A DNA stretch of 64,000 nucleotides, taken from assembly GCF_003024515.2 (NCBI RefSeq), contig NZ_PYIX02000019.1, forward strand, positions 16,910 to 80,909, read 5' to 3'. The notes beneath the pieces are model-generated. The model was not told the origin of the DNA. It ran no database searches and saw nothing but the letters and a program-made list of their open reading frames with translations. Origin of the DNA: Acinetobacter sichuanensis. Lineage in GTDB: Bacteria > Pseudomonadota > Gammaproteobacteria > Pseudomonadales > Moraxellaceae. The first letter of the stretch is position 1. Every line of letters begins with the position of its first letter. Shown in pieces: positions 25,765-35,010 of this stretch. Made by a program: the position numbers and the translations under genes.

Positions 25765-27409
25765 ATTACTCTTGCTGACAGTGTTGATTGCCTCTAGTGG
25801 ACATGCACAAGCAGCCACTGCCCAAAGTTTGAACTGGACAGCGATTGGTATGTTTGCCACCGTGGTTTTGATGACCTTGATCATCACTTGGCGGGCAGCG
25901 CGAAAAACCCATTCCAAAGAAGATTTTTACACCGCGGGTGGTTCAATTTCAGCCCGACAAAATGGTTTGGCAATTGCGGGTGACTATATGTCTGCATCCA
26001 CTTTATTGGGTGCATCAAGCATGGTGTTTTTTAAAGGCTATGATGGCTTTATTTATGTCACTGGTTTTTTTGTCTGTTGGCCGATTTTAACCTTTCTAAT
26101 GGCGGAACGCTTACGCAACTTGGGTAAATACACCTTTGCAGATATCGTGTCTTATCGCTTGGATCCGGATAAAACCCGAATTTTAGCCACCTGTGGTTCA
26201 TTGATCGTTGTGTGTTGTTATTTGCTGCTGCAAATGGTAGGTGCAGGACAGCTGATTAAACTGCTATTTGGCATAGATTATACCGTTGCTGTGGTTTTGG
26301 TCGGTTGTCTGATGTTGGTTTATGTCATGTTTGGTGGCATGTTGGCAACGACATGGATTCAGATTGTCAAAGCGATTTTATTATTATTCGGTGGCACAGT
26401 ACTGGCATTTTTATGTCTTAAATATTTTGGTTTTAGCCTCGACAATTTAGCTGCTGCCGCGGTTCAAAATCACCAATTGGGACAAAAAGTATTTGAACCC
26501 GGTTCAATGTTGTCCAATCCAATCAATGCATTATCCACATCATTAGGCTTAATTTTTGGTTTGGCAGGTTTACCACATATTTTAATGCGCTTCTTTACCG
26601 TATCCAATGCACAAGATGCACGTAAATCGGTGTTTTATGCCTCAGGTTATATCGGTTATTTCTTTATTTTAGTTTGTTTATTAGGGTATGCCGCAATCTC
26701 GATTATCGGTACCAATCCGAGTTTTTATGTCGATGGCAAACTTGGTGGCGAGTTAATTGGTGGCTCCAATATGGTTGCGATTCATTTGGCAGGTGCATTG
26801 GGTGGTAACTTATTATTGGGCTTTCTTTCAGCAGTCGCATTTGCCACGATTCTTGCCGTGGTCGCAGGACTGACACTGGCAGGAGCATCTGCGATTTCAC
26901 ATGATCTGTTCCAAAAAGTCATCAAAAAAGGCAAAGCCACAGAAAAACAGGAAATGAATATTTCAAGAATAGCGGTGGTTGCACTCGGAATTATTGCGAT
27001 TGCTTGCGGAATTTTATTTGAAAAAATGAATATTACATTCCTGATGGGGCTGACTTTTGGCATCGCAGCATCGGCAAATTTCCCTGTGCTGTTTTTAGCC
27101 ATGTACTGGAAAGATCTCACCACTAAAGGTGCGTTATGGGGCGGTTTCACGGGCATTATTTCAGCCATTGTTTTGGTGATCTTGTCACCAACCGTTTGGG
27201 TCGGTGTCATGGGTTATGCACAGGCGATTTTCCCTTATGACAATCCCGCACTGTTTTCTATGCCTTTGGCTTTTATTGTCAGTTGTGCGGTTTCTTTAAT
27301 GGATCACAGTGAACGTGCTGCATTGGATCGAGCAGGTTTTGAGCAACAAGTGGTGCGTTCTGAATTGGGTGCAAAACAGGCAGATTTGGAAAAAGCACCT
27401 GTACATTAA
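25757..27409 (+). CDS. lvaG: LvaG-like sodium:solute symporter (ActP type)
   Basis: 550 aa, about 13 membrane segments plus a cleavable-looking N-terminal hydrophobic stretch ending ATAQS, as in ActP. SSS-family features: ARKTHSKEDFYTAGGSISARQNGLAIAGDYMSASTLLG in the first cytoplasmic loop/TM region and GLPHILMRFFTVSNAQDARKS. ActP imports acetate and related short acids; in the lva operon LvaG is the presumed levulinate carrier. Paired with DUF485 as usual. The C-terminal tail after the last helix is charged and cytoplasmic. Confidence 0.85.
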   Translation: MNKLLLLTVLIASSGHAQAATAQSLNWTAIGMFATVVLMTLIITWRAARKTHSKEDFYTAGGSISARQNGLAIAGDYMSASTLLGASSMVFFKGYDGFIYVTGFFVCWPILTFLMAERLRNLGKYTFADIVSYRLDPDKTRILATCGSLIVVCCYLLLQMVGAGQLIKLLFGIDYTVAVVLVGCLMLVYVMFGGMLATTWIQIVKAILLLFGGTVLAFLCLKYFGFSLDNLAAAAVQNHQLGQKVFEPGSMLSNPINALSTSLGLIFGLAGLPHILMRFFTVSNAQDARKSVFYASGYIGYFFILVCLLGYAAISIIGTNPSFYVDGKLGGELIGGSNMVAIHLAGALGGNLLLGFLSAVAFATILAVVAGLTLAGASAISHDLFQKVIKKGKATEKQEMNISRIAVVALGIIAIACGILFEKMNITFLMGLTFGIAASANFPVLFLAMYWKDLTTKGALWGGFTGIISAIVLVILSPTVWVGVMGYAQAIFPYDNPALFSMPLAFIVSCAVSLMDHSERAALDRAGFEQQVVRSELGAKQADLEKAPVH

Positions 27410-27721
27410 ATCAAGTGTCGTGGTGGTGATGCCTTGGTCAGTAAAAGTATTTGAATTGAACAATGAAAAGGATCTCTTGTTAAACTCAGGAAATGATCAT
27501 GAGTTGATCGGAAAATTCAGATTGAAAGTACCTTCGTACCCTATATAGCTCGGTGAGAAGGTTTGGGAGATAGAATTTTCATATAAATCCTCTCCCTCTT
27601 GCGCGTAACTACGCTCATCCCTTTAAAAAGGAGAGGGAACTATCTTTGTGAATTGCTTATTGATCATAAATTAATTTCTGCAAGAGGTTGAATATTTAAG
27701 TTTTAATCGTAAGGAAGAAGT
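27410..27721. other. Spacer between lvaG and the terminal SDR gene
   Basis: 312 bases without a supported gene. It contains a palindrome-rich segment at 27557-27640 (separate entry) and a strong AAGGAAGAAG ribosome site for the next gene. No third sigma-54 promoter seen, so the SDR gene is either read through from lvaG or has a promoter I cannot pick out. Confidence 0.45.
27557..27640. repeat. Palindrome-rich repeat-like segment
   Basis: Contains TCCCTCT (27593-27599) paired with AGAGGGA (27632-27638), enclosing GCGTA-AC-TACGC. G+C-rich compared with its flanks, as for dispersed intergenic palindromes. Only one copy in this window, so repeat status is a guess; it could act as a transcript-end structure for lvaG. 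Confidence 0.35.
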
Positions 27722-28474
27722 ATGTTAAGTCTTAAGGATAGCGTTGCTGTTATTACTGGTGCAGGTTCAGGTTTTGGAGAAGCCATTGCCAAGCGTTTTG
27801 CCTTGGAAGGGGCGCAGGTGGCAATATTGGATTTGAATGTGCAGGCAGCACAGCGAGTAGCGACAGAAATTGGTCAACAGGCAATCGCCGTTCAGGTTGA
27901 TGTCGGTGATTTTGAAGCTGTACAGCAGGCGGTTGCACAGGTTCGTGAACAATTCGGGACAGTTGATATTTTGGTTAATAATGCAGGGGTGACCCATAAA
28001 AATATGCCAATGCTTGATGTCGATGAAGCCTCTTTTGATCAAGTGTTTCGGGTCAATGTAAAGTCGATTTTTAACTTTTCCCATGCCGTTATTCCCTTGA
28101 TGCAGGCACAGAAAAGTGGCGTGATTTTAAATATTGGTTCAGTGGCAGGTATTCGCCCACGTCCTGGACTGATGTGGTACAACGGCTCTAAAGGCGCAGT
28201 CAATATGTTGTCTAAGTCGATGGCGGTTGAACTTGCACCGTGGAATATTCGGGTCAATGCCATTTGCCCAACTTTGGGTGCGACGGGTATTTTGGAATCT
28301 GCAATGGGCGTACCTGACACCCCTGAAAATCGAGTCAAATTTATTGCCACCATCCCCATGGGACGTTTTGTGGAAACTGAAGATGTTGCCAATGCCGCAC
28401 TGTATTTATGTTCTGAGCAGGCGTCATTTATTACAGGGGTGGAATTTCCAGTCGATGGCGGTAGAACGGTTTAG
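27722..28474 (+). CDS. Classical SDR oxidoreductase at the end of the lva cluster
   Basis: 250 aa: TGAGSGFGEAIA (12-23), DVGDF, NNAG near 88, NIGSVAGIRPRPGLMWYNGSKGAV with catalytic Ser, Tyr and Lys, and VNAICPTLGATG. Resembles FabG-like and 3-hydroxyacyl/3-hydroxyacid dehydrogenases. A possible role is oxidation of a 3-hydroxyvalerate-level intermediate or an alternative 4-oxo reduction, but this gene is absent from the P. putida lva set and its link to the cluster is by position and strand only. Confidence 0.75.
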   Translation: MLSLKDSVAVITGAGSGFGEAIAKRFALEGAQVAILDLNVQAAQRVATEIGQQAIAVQVDVGDFEAVQQAVAQVREQFGTVDILVNNAGVTHKNMPMLDVDEASFDQVFRVNVKSIFNFSHAVIPLMQAQKSGVILNIGSVAGIRPRPGLMWYNGSKGAVNMLSKSMAVELAPWNIRVNAICPTLGATGILESAMGVPDTPENRVKFIATIPMGRFVETEDVANAALYLCSEQASFITGVEFPVDGGRTV

Positions 28475-28506
28475 TTGATAAAATTTATATATTTTAGTTG
28501 ATCATT

Positions 28507-28537
28507 AAAAAGCCTTGATTCAAATATTGAGGCTTTT
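28507..28537. terminator. Bidirectional terminator between convergent genes
   Basis: Inverted repeat AAAAGCCT (28508-28515) / AGGCTTTT (28530-28537), with A-run before and T-run within the arm, between the SDR stop on the plus strand and the GntR stop on the minus strand. Confidence 0.7.
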
Positions 28538-28606
28538 ACATGGTTTCAACTCAATTTTTTAATTTAAATTCAATTTTAAAGCATAAAAATATATGAATAA
28601 TTTGTA

Positions 28607-29275
28607 CTAATTTTTCATCGCATTGAGGATAATTTCTGTTGTAAGCAAAATATGATTTTTAATAATTGATTTTGCTAATGCAGTGTCTTTATGAATCACA
28701 GCATTCATTAACTGTTCATGTTCTTCTGCTAAGTTTCTGCTTTTATCATCATAATGTGTTGATAAACGTCTGTAGCGTTCACTTTGTGCATAGAGAAATT
28801 CACGTACTTTGAGTAACCATGTATTGGGGCAGGCTGAAACAAGCAATAAATGAAATTGATGATGAATGTGTTCCCAGTCAGGGCTTGTGATTTTATTATT
28901 TTCTGTCATACGTTCAGGTGTTCTTTTCAGTTTATGAAAAGTGGCTAAAATATTTGATTCCCAATCTAAGTCTCCATGTTGAATGGAATATTCTAAACAA
29001 ATTGATTCAATTTCAATTCGAGCAATCGCTAAATGTTCCAAATCTTCAATCGAAATAGGTGTGACTTTAAACCCTTTTTGTGCTTCAGACTGTACTAACC
29101 CTTCAGCAGTCAGGCGTGATAATGCCTCACGAACTGCACCTAAACTGACTTCATGTTTTTTACATAGGTCATTAATTTTTATTTTAATTCCAGGTGCAAG
29201 CATGCCTGAAATAATTTCTTCACGAATACTGAGATAAACATTTTCAGTTTGACTAAGATTTTTTTCAGAGGTCAT
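28607..29275 (-). CDS. GntR-family regulator (FCD/VanR type)
   Basis: 222 aa. N-terminal winged helix (EEIISGMLAPGIKIKINDLCKKHEVSLGAVREALSRLTAEGLVQ) and a C-terminal all-helical FCD domain with likely metal/ligand residues (ARIEIESICLEY, FHLLLVSACPNTWLL, EEHEQLMNAVIHKD). Divergent from the FAH-extradiol dioxygenase-monooxygenase operon, whose promoter -35 overlaps a short inverted repeat, so it most likely represses that operon until an aromatic intermediate binds. The start has no strong ribosome site. Confidence 0.87.
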   Translation of the reverse strand: MTSEKNLSQTENVYLSIREEIISGMLAPGIKIKINDLCKKHEVSLGAVREALSRLTAEGLVQSEAQKGFKVTPISIEDLEHLAIARIEIESICLEYSIQHGDLDWESNILATFHKLKRTPERMTENNKITSPDWEHIHHQFHLLLVSACPNTWLLKVREFLYAQSERYRRLSTHYDDKSRNLAEEHEQLMNAVIHKDTALAKSIIKNHILLTTEIILNAMKN

Positions 29276-29347
29276 ACATTTTGCAAAATTTTTAAAACTT
29301 AGAAATCACTATAACAAATATTTTTTAAAAATAAAAATATATTTTTT

Positions 29348-29378
29348 TATTGACAATATATTTTTTAAGTTTATATAT
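29348..29378 (+). promoter_or_regulatory. Sigma-70 promoter with overlapping operator-like repeat
   Basis: -35 TTGACA at 29350-29355, spacer 16-17, -10 TATATA/ATATAT at 29372-29378. TATTG-A-CAATA (29348-29358) is centred on the -35 and may be the GntR operator. The TTGACA overlaps a TTG that would otherwise extend the downstream reading frame, so that TTG is not the start. Confidence 0.6.
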
Positions 29379-29409
29379 ATATTACACACAACACATAATG
29401 GATTTTAAA

Positions 29410-30264
29410 ATGCGCTTTTTAAGCTTTTCAAAAAATGGAATTCACGGTATCGCAGTGCGTGATGAAAAGGGGATTAAGGGATTATTAGAAAATGCAGCAA
29501 ATTACCCAGGTGATTTATTAACCCTAATTCAAAAAGGTGCAGAGGCATTAGAGCAAGCGTTTCAAGTATTAAACGCTGCTGATTATTTGATAGAAAGTGA
29601 ATTAGAAATTTTATCACCGATTGCACAGCCACCCAAAATCATCTGTGTCGGTTTAAATTATGCAGACCATACCAGTGAGTCGCCGTATGAACAGCCTGAT
29701 TATCCAACGCTTTTCCCACGTTTTGCATCGAGTTTAATTGGTCATCAACAGAATATATTAAAGCCTCAATGTTCTGATCAATTGGATTTTGAAGGTGAGT
29801 TAGCGGTTATTATTGGTAAAACAGGCAAACATATTCAGAAGGATCAAGCGCTGGATTATGTCATGGGCTATTCAGTGTTCAATGACGGTTCGATTCGTGA
29901 TTATCAATTCAAATCGCCGCAATGGACCGTAGGTAAAAACTTTGATGCCACAGGTGCATTTGGTCCAGATCTTGTGACTGCTGATGAAATTCCAGCAGGT
30001 GCAAAAGGTCTATTACTCACCACACGTTTAAATGGCGAAGTCGTTCAACAAGCCAATACAGACGATATGATTTTTGATATTGAAACTTTAATCAGCACAA
30101 TTTCAGAAGCGATTACTCTAGAAGCGGGTGATGTGATCGTTACAGGAACACCAGCAGGCATTGGTTTTGCACGTAAACCGCAGTTATTTATGAAACATGG
30201 TGATGTGTGCGAAGTAGAAATTGAAAAAGTCGGTTTGTTGTCAAATCCGATCGTGAATGAATAA
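29410..30264 (+). CDS. Fumarylacetoacetate hydrolase-family enzyme
   Basis: 284 aa from MRFLSF, the usual N terminus of this family; an ATG 12 bases earlier is possible and both lack a clear ribosome site, suggesting a short-leader transcript. FAH signatures: KIICVGLNYADHTSES (metal-site region), FEGELAVIIGKTGKHI (Glu ligands), MGYSVFNDGSIRDYQ, and GDVIVTGTPAGIGFARKP. Members hydrolyse or decarboxylate C-C bonds in 1,3-dicarbonyl products of ring cleavage. The next genes encode an extradiol dioxygenase and a phenol-type monooxygenase, so it probably acts on their product. Confidence 0.87.
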   Translation: MRFLSFSKNGIHGIAVRDEKGIKGLLENAANYPGDLLTLIQKGAEALEQAFQVLNAADYLIESELEILSPIAQPPKIICVGLNYADHTSESPYEQPDYPTLFPRFASSLIGHQQNILKPQCSDQLDFEGELAVIIGKTGKHIQKDQALDYVMGYSVFNDGSIRDYQFKSPQWTVGKNFDATGAFGPDLVTADEIPAGAKGLLLTTRLNGEVVQQANTDDMIFDIETLISTISEAITLEAGDVIVTGTPAGIGFARKPQLFMKHGDVCEVEIEKVGLLSNPIVNE

Positions 30265-30355
30265 ACCTGATCGTTAAAAGGAATAAGCATCAAGGACGAT
30301 ACGGCAAATTATTTGAATTAAGACTTAAACATGTTTAATAAATGGAGATGTAAAC

Positions 30356-31294
30356 ATGGCTTTAGGACAAATGCTTTCAGGACGAAAGCTCGGTGTACAT
30401 TCAATAGATCATTATGAATTGGATGTCCCTTGTTTAAAGACAGCGAAAAAATTCTACACAGATTTTGGTTTGGATGTTGAGGAAGCGCATGAGTATCTTG
30501 CATTAAGAACTTTTAGTTCTCAGCATGTATGGTCATATTTATATCCCTCAGATAAAAAGCGACTGCGCAAAATTGTTTTTGGTGCTTATGCCGAAGATTT
30601 ACAAGCACTCAATGCGCGTGTTGAACAAAGCGGACAGATGACGACTTTGTTTCAGAATGCCTTCGGGAAGGATGGCTTTAAATTTATCGATCCAGATGGT
30701 GTCAATGTTGAAGTCATTGTGAGTCAAAAAGTTACACCTAATGAAAAGGATATAGATGCAAAACAAACGCAAGTATCTGGTCAACGGGGTGCAGCTTTTC
30801 GTCGCAATGCTGCCAAAGTTCAGCCTACACGCTTGTCACATATTTTGCTTTTTACTTCGGATATTGAGCGTTCAATTCAGTTTTATGAAACAGCGCTAGG
30901 TTTAAAACTTTCTGATTATTCAAAAGATGCGGTTGCATTTTTACATGCAGTACATGGGGCAGATCATCATACGATTGCATTCGCACAATCTTCTGCGAAA
31001 GGCTTTCATCACTGTAGTTGGGATGTTGTATCGGTTGAAGAGGTCGGTCTTGGCGCTAAACAGATGACGGATCAAGGTTGGACGCAAGGCTGGGGACTAG
31101 GTCGACACGTTTTAGGTTCAAATTATTTTTACTATGTGCGTGACCCTTGGGGAAGTTATAGCGAATATTCCTATGATATTGACTTTATTCCTGCAGATTT
31201 AAATTGGCAAGCTGAAGTTCATCCTGCCGAAGACTCACTGTACTTATGGGGACCCGAAGTTCCAGATGAGTTTGTGACAAATTTTGAAGCTTAA
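30356..31294 (+). CDS. Extradiol ring-cleavage dioxygenase (two-domain VOC type)
   Basis: 312 aa with two glyoxalase/VOC domains. The C-terminal domain has the 2-His-1-Glu iron triad: His in RLSHILLF (~161), His in GFHHCSWD (~221) and Glu in GSYSEYSYD (~268), plus Tyr and His residues around GRHVLGSNYFYYVRDP as in catechol 2,3-dioxygenases. The N-terminal domain is the usual iron-free copy. Cleaves a catechol beside one hydroxyl. GGAG ribosome site. The upstream hydrolase and downstream hydroxylase give the pathway phenol, catechol, ring-opened acid. Confidence 0.88.
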   Translation: MALGQMLSGRKLGVHSIDHYELDVPCLKTAKKFYTDFGLDVEEAHEYLALRTFSSQHVWSYLYPSDKKRLRKIVFGAYAEDLQALNARVEQSGQMTTLFQNAFGKDGFKFIDPDGVNVEVIVSQKVTPNEKDIDAKQTQVSGQRGAAFRRNAAKVQPTRLSHILLFTSDIERSIQFYETALGLKLSDYSKDAVAFLHAVHGADHHTIAFAQSSAKGFHHCSWDVVSVEEVGLGAKQMTDQGWTQGWGLGRHVLGSNYFYYVRDPWGSYSEYSYDIDFIPADLNWQAEVHPAEDSLYLWGPEVPDEFVTNFEA

Positions 31295-31339
31295 CTGAAT
31301 CAGACATCAGTTAAAAATAAGTGAAAATGGAAATTTACG

Positions 31340-33094
31340 ATGCAAAATACAAAAACGATTGAAGTCCCTGTATTGATTGTTGGTGGTGGTCCAGCAGGTT
31401 TAGCCACTTCACTACTCTTGTCTAAGTATGGTATTCGAAATTTATTGATCAACAAATATCGTTGGACAGCAAATAGCCCACGTGCACATATTACCAACCA
31501 ACGAACCATGGAAGTCTTCCGTGATGCACAAATCGAGGAAGAAGTAGAAAAACTCGCAGTGCCGCAAGCTTTTATGGAAAATAACGTTTGGGCAACCAGT
31601 TTTGCAGGCGATGAAATTGCACGTCTACAAGCTTGGGGAACAGCAGTTGATCGTAAATCTGAATATGAGCAATCGAGTCCATCCTCTATGTGTAATATTG
31701 CACAACATGTGATGGAGCCAATCATTGCTAATGAAGCTTTACGTGCAGGCTCTGATATGCGTTTTAATCATGAGTTTTTAGATTTTACCCAAGATGATGA
31801 GGGTGTAACTGCACGTATTCAGGATCGTATTACGAACGAAATCTATTTAGTTCGAGCACAGTATATGATTGGTGCGGATGGCGCACGTAGTAAAGTGGTT
31901 GAGCAGCTTCAGTTACCTTTAAAAGGTCAACATGGTTTAGGCTGTGCGGTTAATGTTTGGCTTAAAGCTGATCTTCGTAAATACTGTGAACATCGTCCTG
32001 GTGTGCTGTATTGGATTGTGCAACCTGGCAGTGATTATTGGGTGGGAAGTGGTACATTTATTTGTGTGAAACCATGGGATGAGTGGGTCATGTTGTATAT
32101 GTATGATCCTGCACAAGGTGAGCCTGATTTAAGCGAAGAAGCAGTGATCAAGCGTGCGCATCAAGTAATTGGGGATGACAGTGTACCAATTGAAATTTTA
32201 TCGACCAGTAAATGGCAGATCAATCATATTGTGGCTGAAAAATATGGGCATAAACGTGTGTTCTGTATGGGAGATGCGGTACATCGCCATCCACCAGCCA
32301 ATGGTCTAGGTACCAATACATCTATTCAGGATGCCTTTAACTTGGCATGGAAACTTGCTTTGGTATTAAAAGGACATGCAGGTACAGGACTTTTAGAAAG
32401 CTATACTCAAGAACGTCAACCTGTAGGACAGCAGATTGTAGACCGTGCCATGCGTAGTGTGGAAAATATGCTACCGATTGCCAACGCATTAGGGTTCAAA
32501 CCTGGACAAAGCTTAGAAGATGGTCAGGCAGCTTTAGATTTAATCTTTGGTGAAGCGGGAAATAGTCAACAAAAACGTGCTGAATTGCATCAAGCGATTC
32601 AATTGCAAAATTACCAATTTAATTGTAATGGTGTTCAAATCGGACAGCGTTATCAAAGTTGTGCTGTGATTGCGGATCAACGCCCTGAACCGAAATACCT
32701 TCAAGATGCTGAATTGTATTATCAAGCAACGACTTGGGCGGGTGCACGTTTACCACATGCTTGGTTACATGATCGTCGAGGCAGACAATTTTCAACGCTC
32801 GATTTGTGTGGTAAAGGGCAATTTACCCTGCTTACAGGGCATGGTGGTGATGCTTGGAAAGCCGCAGTTGCAGAGATCTCAAAAGAAATATCATGCCCGA
32901 TCAAAGTAGTGAAAATTGGTTTAGGAATGGATTATTTCGACACTTTTGGTGATTGGGAAGCACTTCGAGATATTGAAGAGCAAGGTTGTGTCTTGGTACG
33001 TCCAGACCATCACATTGCTTGGCGTATGCAAACCTTACCACAAGCACCAGTTGCTGAACTTAAAACAGCTTTAAAAAATATATTATCCATTTAA
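31340..33094 (+). CDS. FAD-dependent aromatic hydroxylase (PheA/TfdB/MhpA type)
   Basis: 584 aa, the length of phenol hydroxylases with a thioredoxin-like C-terminal domain. Motifs: VGGGPAGLATSL (13-24), MIGADGARSKV (DG motif), and FCMGDAVHRHPPANGLGTNTSIQDAFNLAWK (FAD binding). The C-terminal part (from ~475) resembles the non-redox thioredoxin-like domain that aids dimerisation. It uses NAD(P)H and O2 to ortho-hydroxylate a phenol to a catechol, matching the adjoining extradiol dioxygenase. The true phenol is unknown; the sulfatase downstream suggests one that can come from an aryl sulfate. Confidence 0.87.
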   Translation: MQNTKTIEVPVLIVGGGPAGLATSLLLSKYGIRNLLINKYRWTANSPRAHITNQRTMEVFRDAQIEEEVEKLAVPQAFMENNVWATSFAGDEIARLQAWGTAVDRKSEYEQSSPSSMCNIAQHVMEPIIANEALRAGSDMRFNHEFLDFTQDDEGVTARIQDRITNEIYLVRAQYMIGADGARSKVVEQLQLPLKGQHGLGCAVNVWLKADLRKYCEHRPGVLYWIVQPGSDYWVGSGTFICVKPWDEWVMLYMYDPAQGEPDLSEEAVIKRAHQVIGDDSVPIEILSTSKWQINHIVAEKYGHKRVFCMGDAVHRHPPANGLGTNTSIQDAFNLAWKLALVLKGHAGTGLLESYTQERQPVGQQIVDRAMRSVENMLPIANALGFKPGQSLEDGQAALDLIFGEAGNSQQKRAELHQAIQLQNYQFNCNGVQIGQRYQSCAVIADQRPEPKYLQDAELYYQATTWAGARLPHAWLHDRRGRQFSTLDLCGKGQFTLLTGHGGDAWKAAVAEISKEISCPIKVVKIGLGMDYFDTFGDWEALRDIEEQGCVLVRPDHHIAWRMQTLPQAPVAELKTALKNILSI

Positions 33095-33291
33095 TTTAAA
33101 ACCCACTTCATTTAATTCACTTCTGATTGAGTGAAGGGTGAGCTTTGTACTTTATTTTTGTACAAGCATGTTTTTCGGCTCAACTTTGATTTGTTTTGGA
33201 TGAGGTTGAAGTTGAGCCATTCAATTGTATCAATGCTGCACAGCATGATTTAAATCGCAAAACAACAATGATCGTAAAAAAGGAATATTTT
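33095..33291. other. Hairpin-rich spacer before the sulfatase gene
   Basis: Three perfect inverted repeats in sequence: TTCACT/AGTGAA near 33118-33137, TTGTAC/GTACAA (33145-33150 with 33160-33165), and GGCTCAACTT/AAGTTGAGCC (33177-33186 with 33209-33218). They may end or attenuate the upstream transcript; none has a clear downstream T-tract. Confidence 0.5.
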
Positions 33292-35001
33292 ATGATGAAT
33301 AGATTCATGTGGGCTATGATTCCCTTAGCACTCGCAAACATAACATCTGCCGCACCTCAGACTCAGAAACAACCCAATATTTTATTGATCGTTGCGGATG
33401 ATCTAGGTTACTCAGACATTGAACCTTTTGGTGGGGAAATCCCAACACCTAACTTAAAAAAATTGGCACAAAATGGAACCACACTCACCGATTTTCATGC
33501 AGGTCCAACTTGCTCAGTCACACGTTCGATGTTATTAACGGGCAATGATCATCACCAAGCTGGTTTGGGGACGATGGCAGAGTATTTACAGCCAGAGCAA
33601 ATTGGTAAAGCAGGTTATGAAGGAAAATTAAATCGCCGTGTCATGACTTTGCCAGAAGTATTAAAAAATAATGGTTATAAAACCTATATGACAGGTAAAT
33701 GGCATTTAGGTGGGGGTGAGGATAGTCTGCCTAATGCACGCGGTTTTGATAAATCATTTATCTTGGTGCCAGGCGGTGCAGACCATTTTAAACAAATCGC
33801 ATTATTTCCAAATTATCCTGCTAAATATAAAGAGGATGGCAAAGATGCGTCATTACCTGATAACTTCTATTCAACCGATTTTTATACCGATAAATTATTG
33901 AGTTATCTAAAAGATGACCGTAAAAAAGGTGAGCCATTTTTTGCTTATGTGGCATATACCAGTCCGCATTGGCCACTCCAAGCACCTGATGCATATTTAA
34001 AAAAATATCAAGGAAAATATGAAGATGGCTATGATGTGGTACGTCAACAACGCTTAAAGAAACAAATTGAATTGGGCATTGTTCCTGCTAACACGAAAAT
34101 TAATAATCCTTTTAAAGATAAATTCCCAGCATGGGATAAACTCACCCCTTGGCAAAAAGCAGACCAAGCCAAAACCATGCAAGTTTATGCCGCGATGATT
34201 GATAATCTAGATCATAATATTGGTCGAATTTTTAAGCATTTAGAAGAAAATGGTGAGCTAGACAATACCATTGTATTGTTTATTTCAGACAATGGTGCAG
34301 AGTCTTCAACACCAGAATCCTTAGGTACGACAGCACACAAAAATGGTATCCGTAAATGGGTAGATGAGACATTTGATAATAGTCTTGAAAATATGGGGAA
34401 AGATAATTCGTATGTAGCGCTTGGACCACAGTGGGCGCAAGTTTCTTCTACACCTTATCCTTATTTTAAGAGTTATTTAGCAAATGGAGGGATTCGTGTT
34501 CCTGCGATTATTCAATATCCAAACCAAAAGAAAAAAGCCAACCTTAATCATGATTTAGCACATGTGATTGATTTTGTACCGACGATGTTAGATCTGGCAA
34601 ATATTCAACGTCCTAAAACCAATCAAGGTGAAACATTATTAGCAATGGAAGGTCGTTCAATTTTACCAACTTTGCAAGGTAAAAAGCAGCCTGAACGTGG
34701 AATCGGTTGGGAGTTCAATACTCGCCGTGCTTATTATCAAGGGGATTGGGCTGTTCAAATGCAAGCACCACCGTATGGTACAGGGCAATGGGAACTCTAT
34801 AACCGAAAAAATGATCCAAGTTTTCTACATAACTTGGCATTAAGCAATACAAAACAAACCGAGAAAATGGCGAAAGCATGGGATCAATATGCCAAACATG
34901 TTGGTGTGGTGTATGCACCTGTGCGCTATAAATATGGTCAAATGAATTGTTTTTATGACACCTGTGTTCAGCCCGAATTTTTAAAAAATCAGACCGATTA
35001 A
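33292..35001 (+). CDS. Exported arylsulfatase (type I sulfatase) with CSVTR active-site motif
   Basis: 569 aa from the ATGATG after AAAGGA; the frame opens further upstream but without a ribosome site, and this start gives a clean signal peptide (...NITSAAPQ), placing the enzyme in the periplasm. Alkaline-phosphatase-superfamily motifs: LLIVADDLGYSD (metal Asp pair), GPTCSVTRSMLLTG with C74 as formylglycine precursor, TGKWHLGG, and FISDNGAES. The usual maturation motif is C-x-P/A-x-R; here the third position is Val, an unusual variant. Likely function: release of sulfate and a phenol from an aryl sulfate. No maturase gene is present in the window. Confidence 0.88.
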   Translation: MMNRFMWAMIPLALANITSAAPQTQKQPNILLIVADDLGYSDIEPFGGEIPTPNLKKLAQNGTTLTDFHAGPTCSVTRSMLLTGNDHHQAGLGTMAEYLQPEQIGKAGYEGKLNRRVMTLPEVLKNNGYKTYMTGKWHLGGGEDSLPNARGFDKSFILVPGGADHFKQIALFPNYPAKYKEDGKDASLPDNFYSTDFYTDKLLSYLKDDRKKGEPFFAYVAYTSPHWPLQAPDAYLKKYQGKYEDGYDVVRQQRLKKQIELGIVPANTKINNPFKDKFPAWDKLTPWQKADQAKTMQVYAAMIDNLDHNIGRIFKHLEENGELDNTIVLFISDNGAESSTPESLGTTAHKNGIRKWVDETFDNSLENMGKDNSYVALGPQWAQVSSTPYPYFKSYLANGGIRVPAIIQYPNQKKKANLNHDLAHVIDFVPTMLDLANIQRPKTNQGETLLAMEGRSILPTLQGKKQPERGIGWEFNTRRAYYQGDWAVQMQAPPYGTGQWELYNRKNDPSFLHNLALSNTKQTEKMAKAWDQYAKHVGVVYAPVRYKYGQMNCFYDTCVQPEFLKNQTD

Positions 35002-35010
35002 TCCTTTGAA

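Noticed and set aside
26782..27210. 142-codon open frame on the minus strand
   Set aside because: Antisense to the transmembrane symporter gene; no domain or ribosome site.
29350..29409. N-terminal extension of the FAH-family protein from a TTG at 29350
   Set aside because: The TTG is the first half of a TTGACA -35 element with a well-spaced -10; the family normally begins at MRFLSF.
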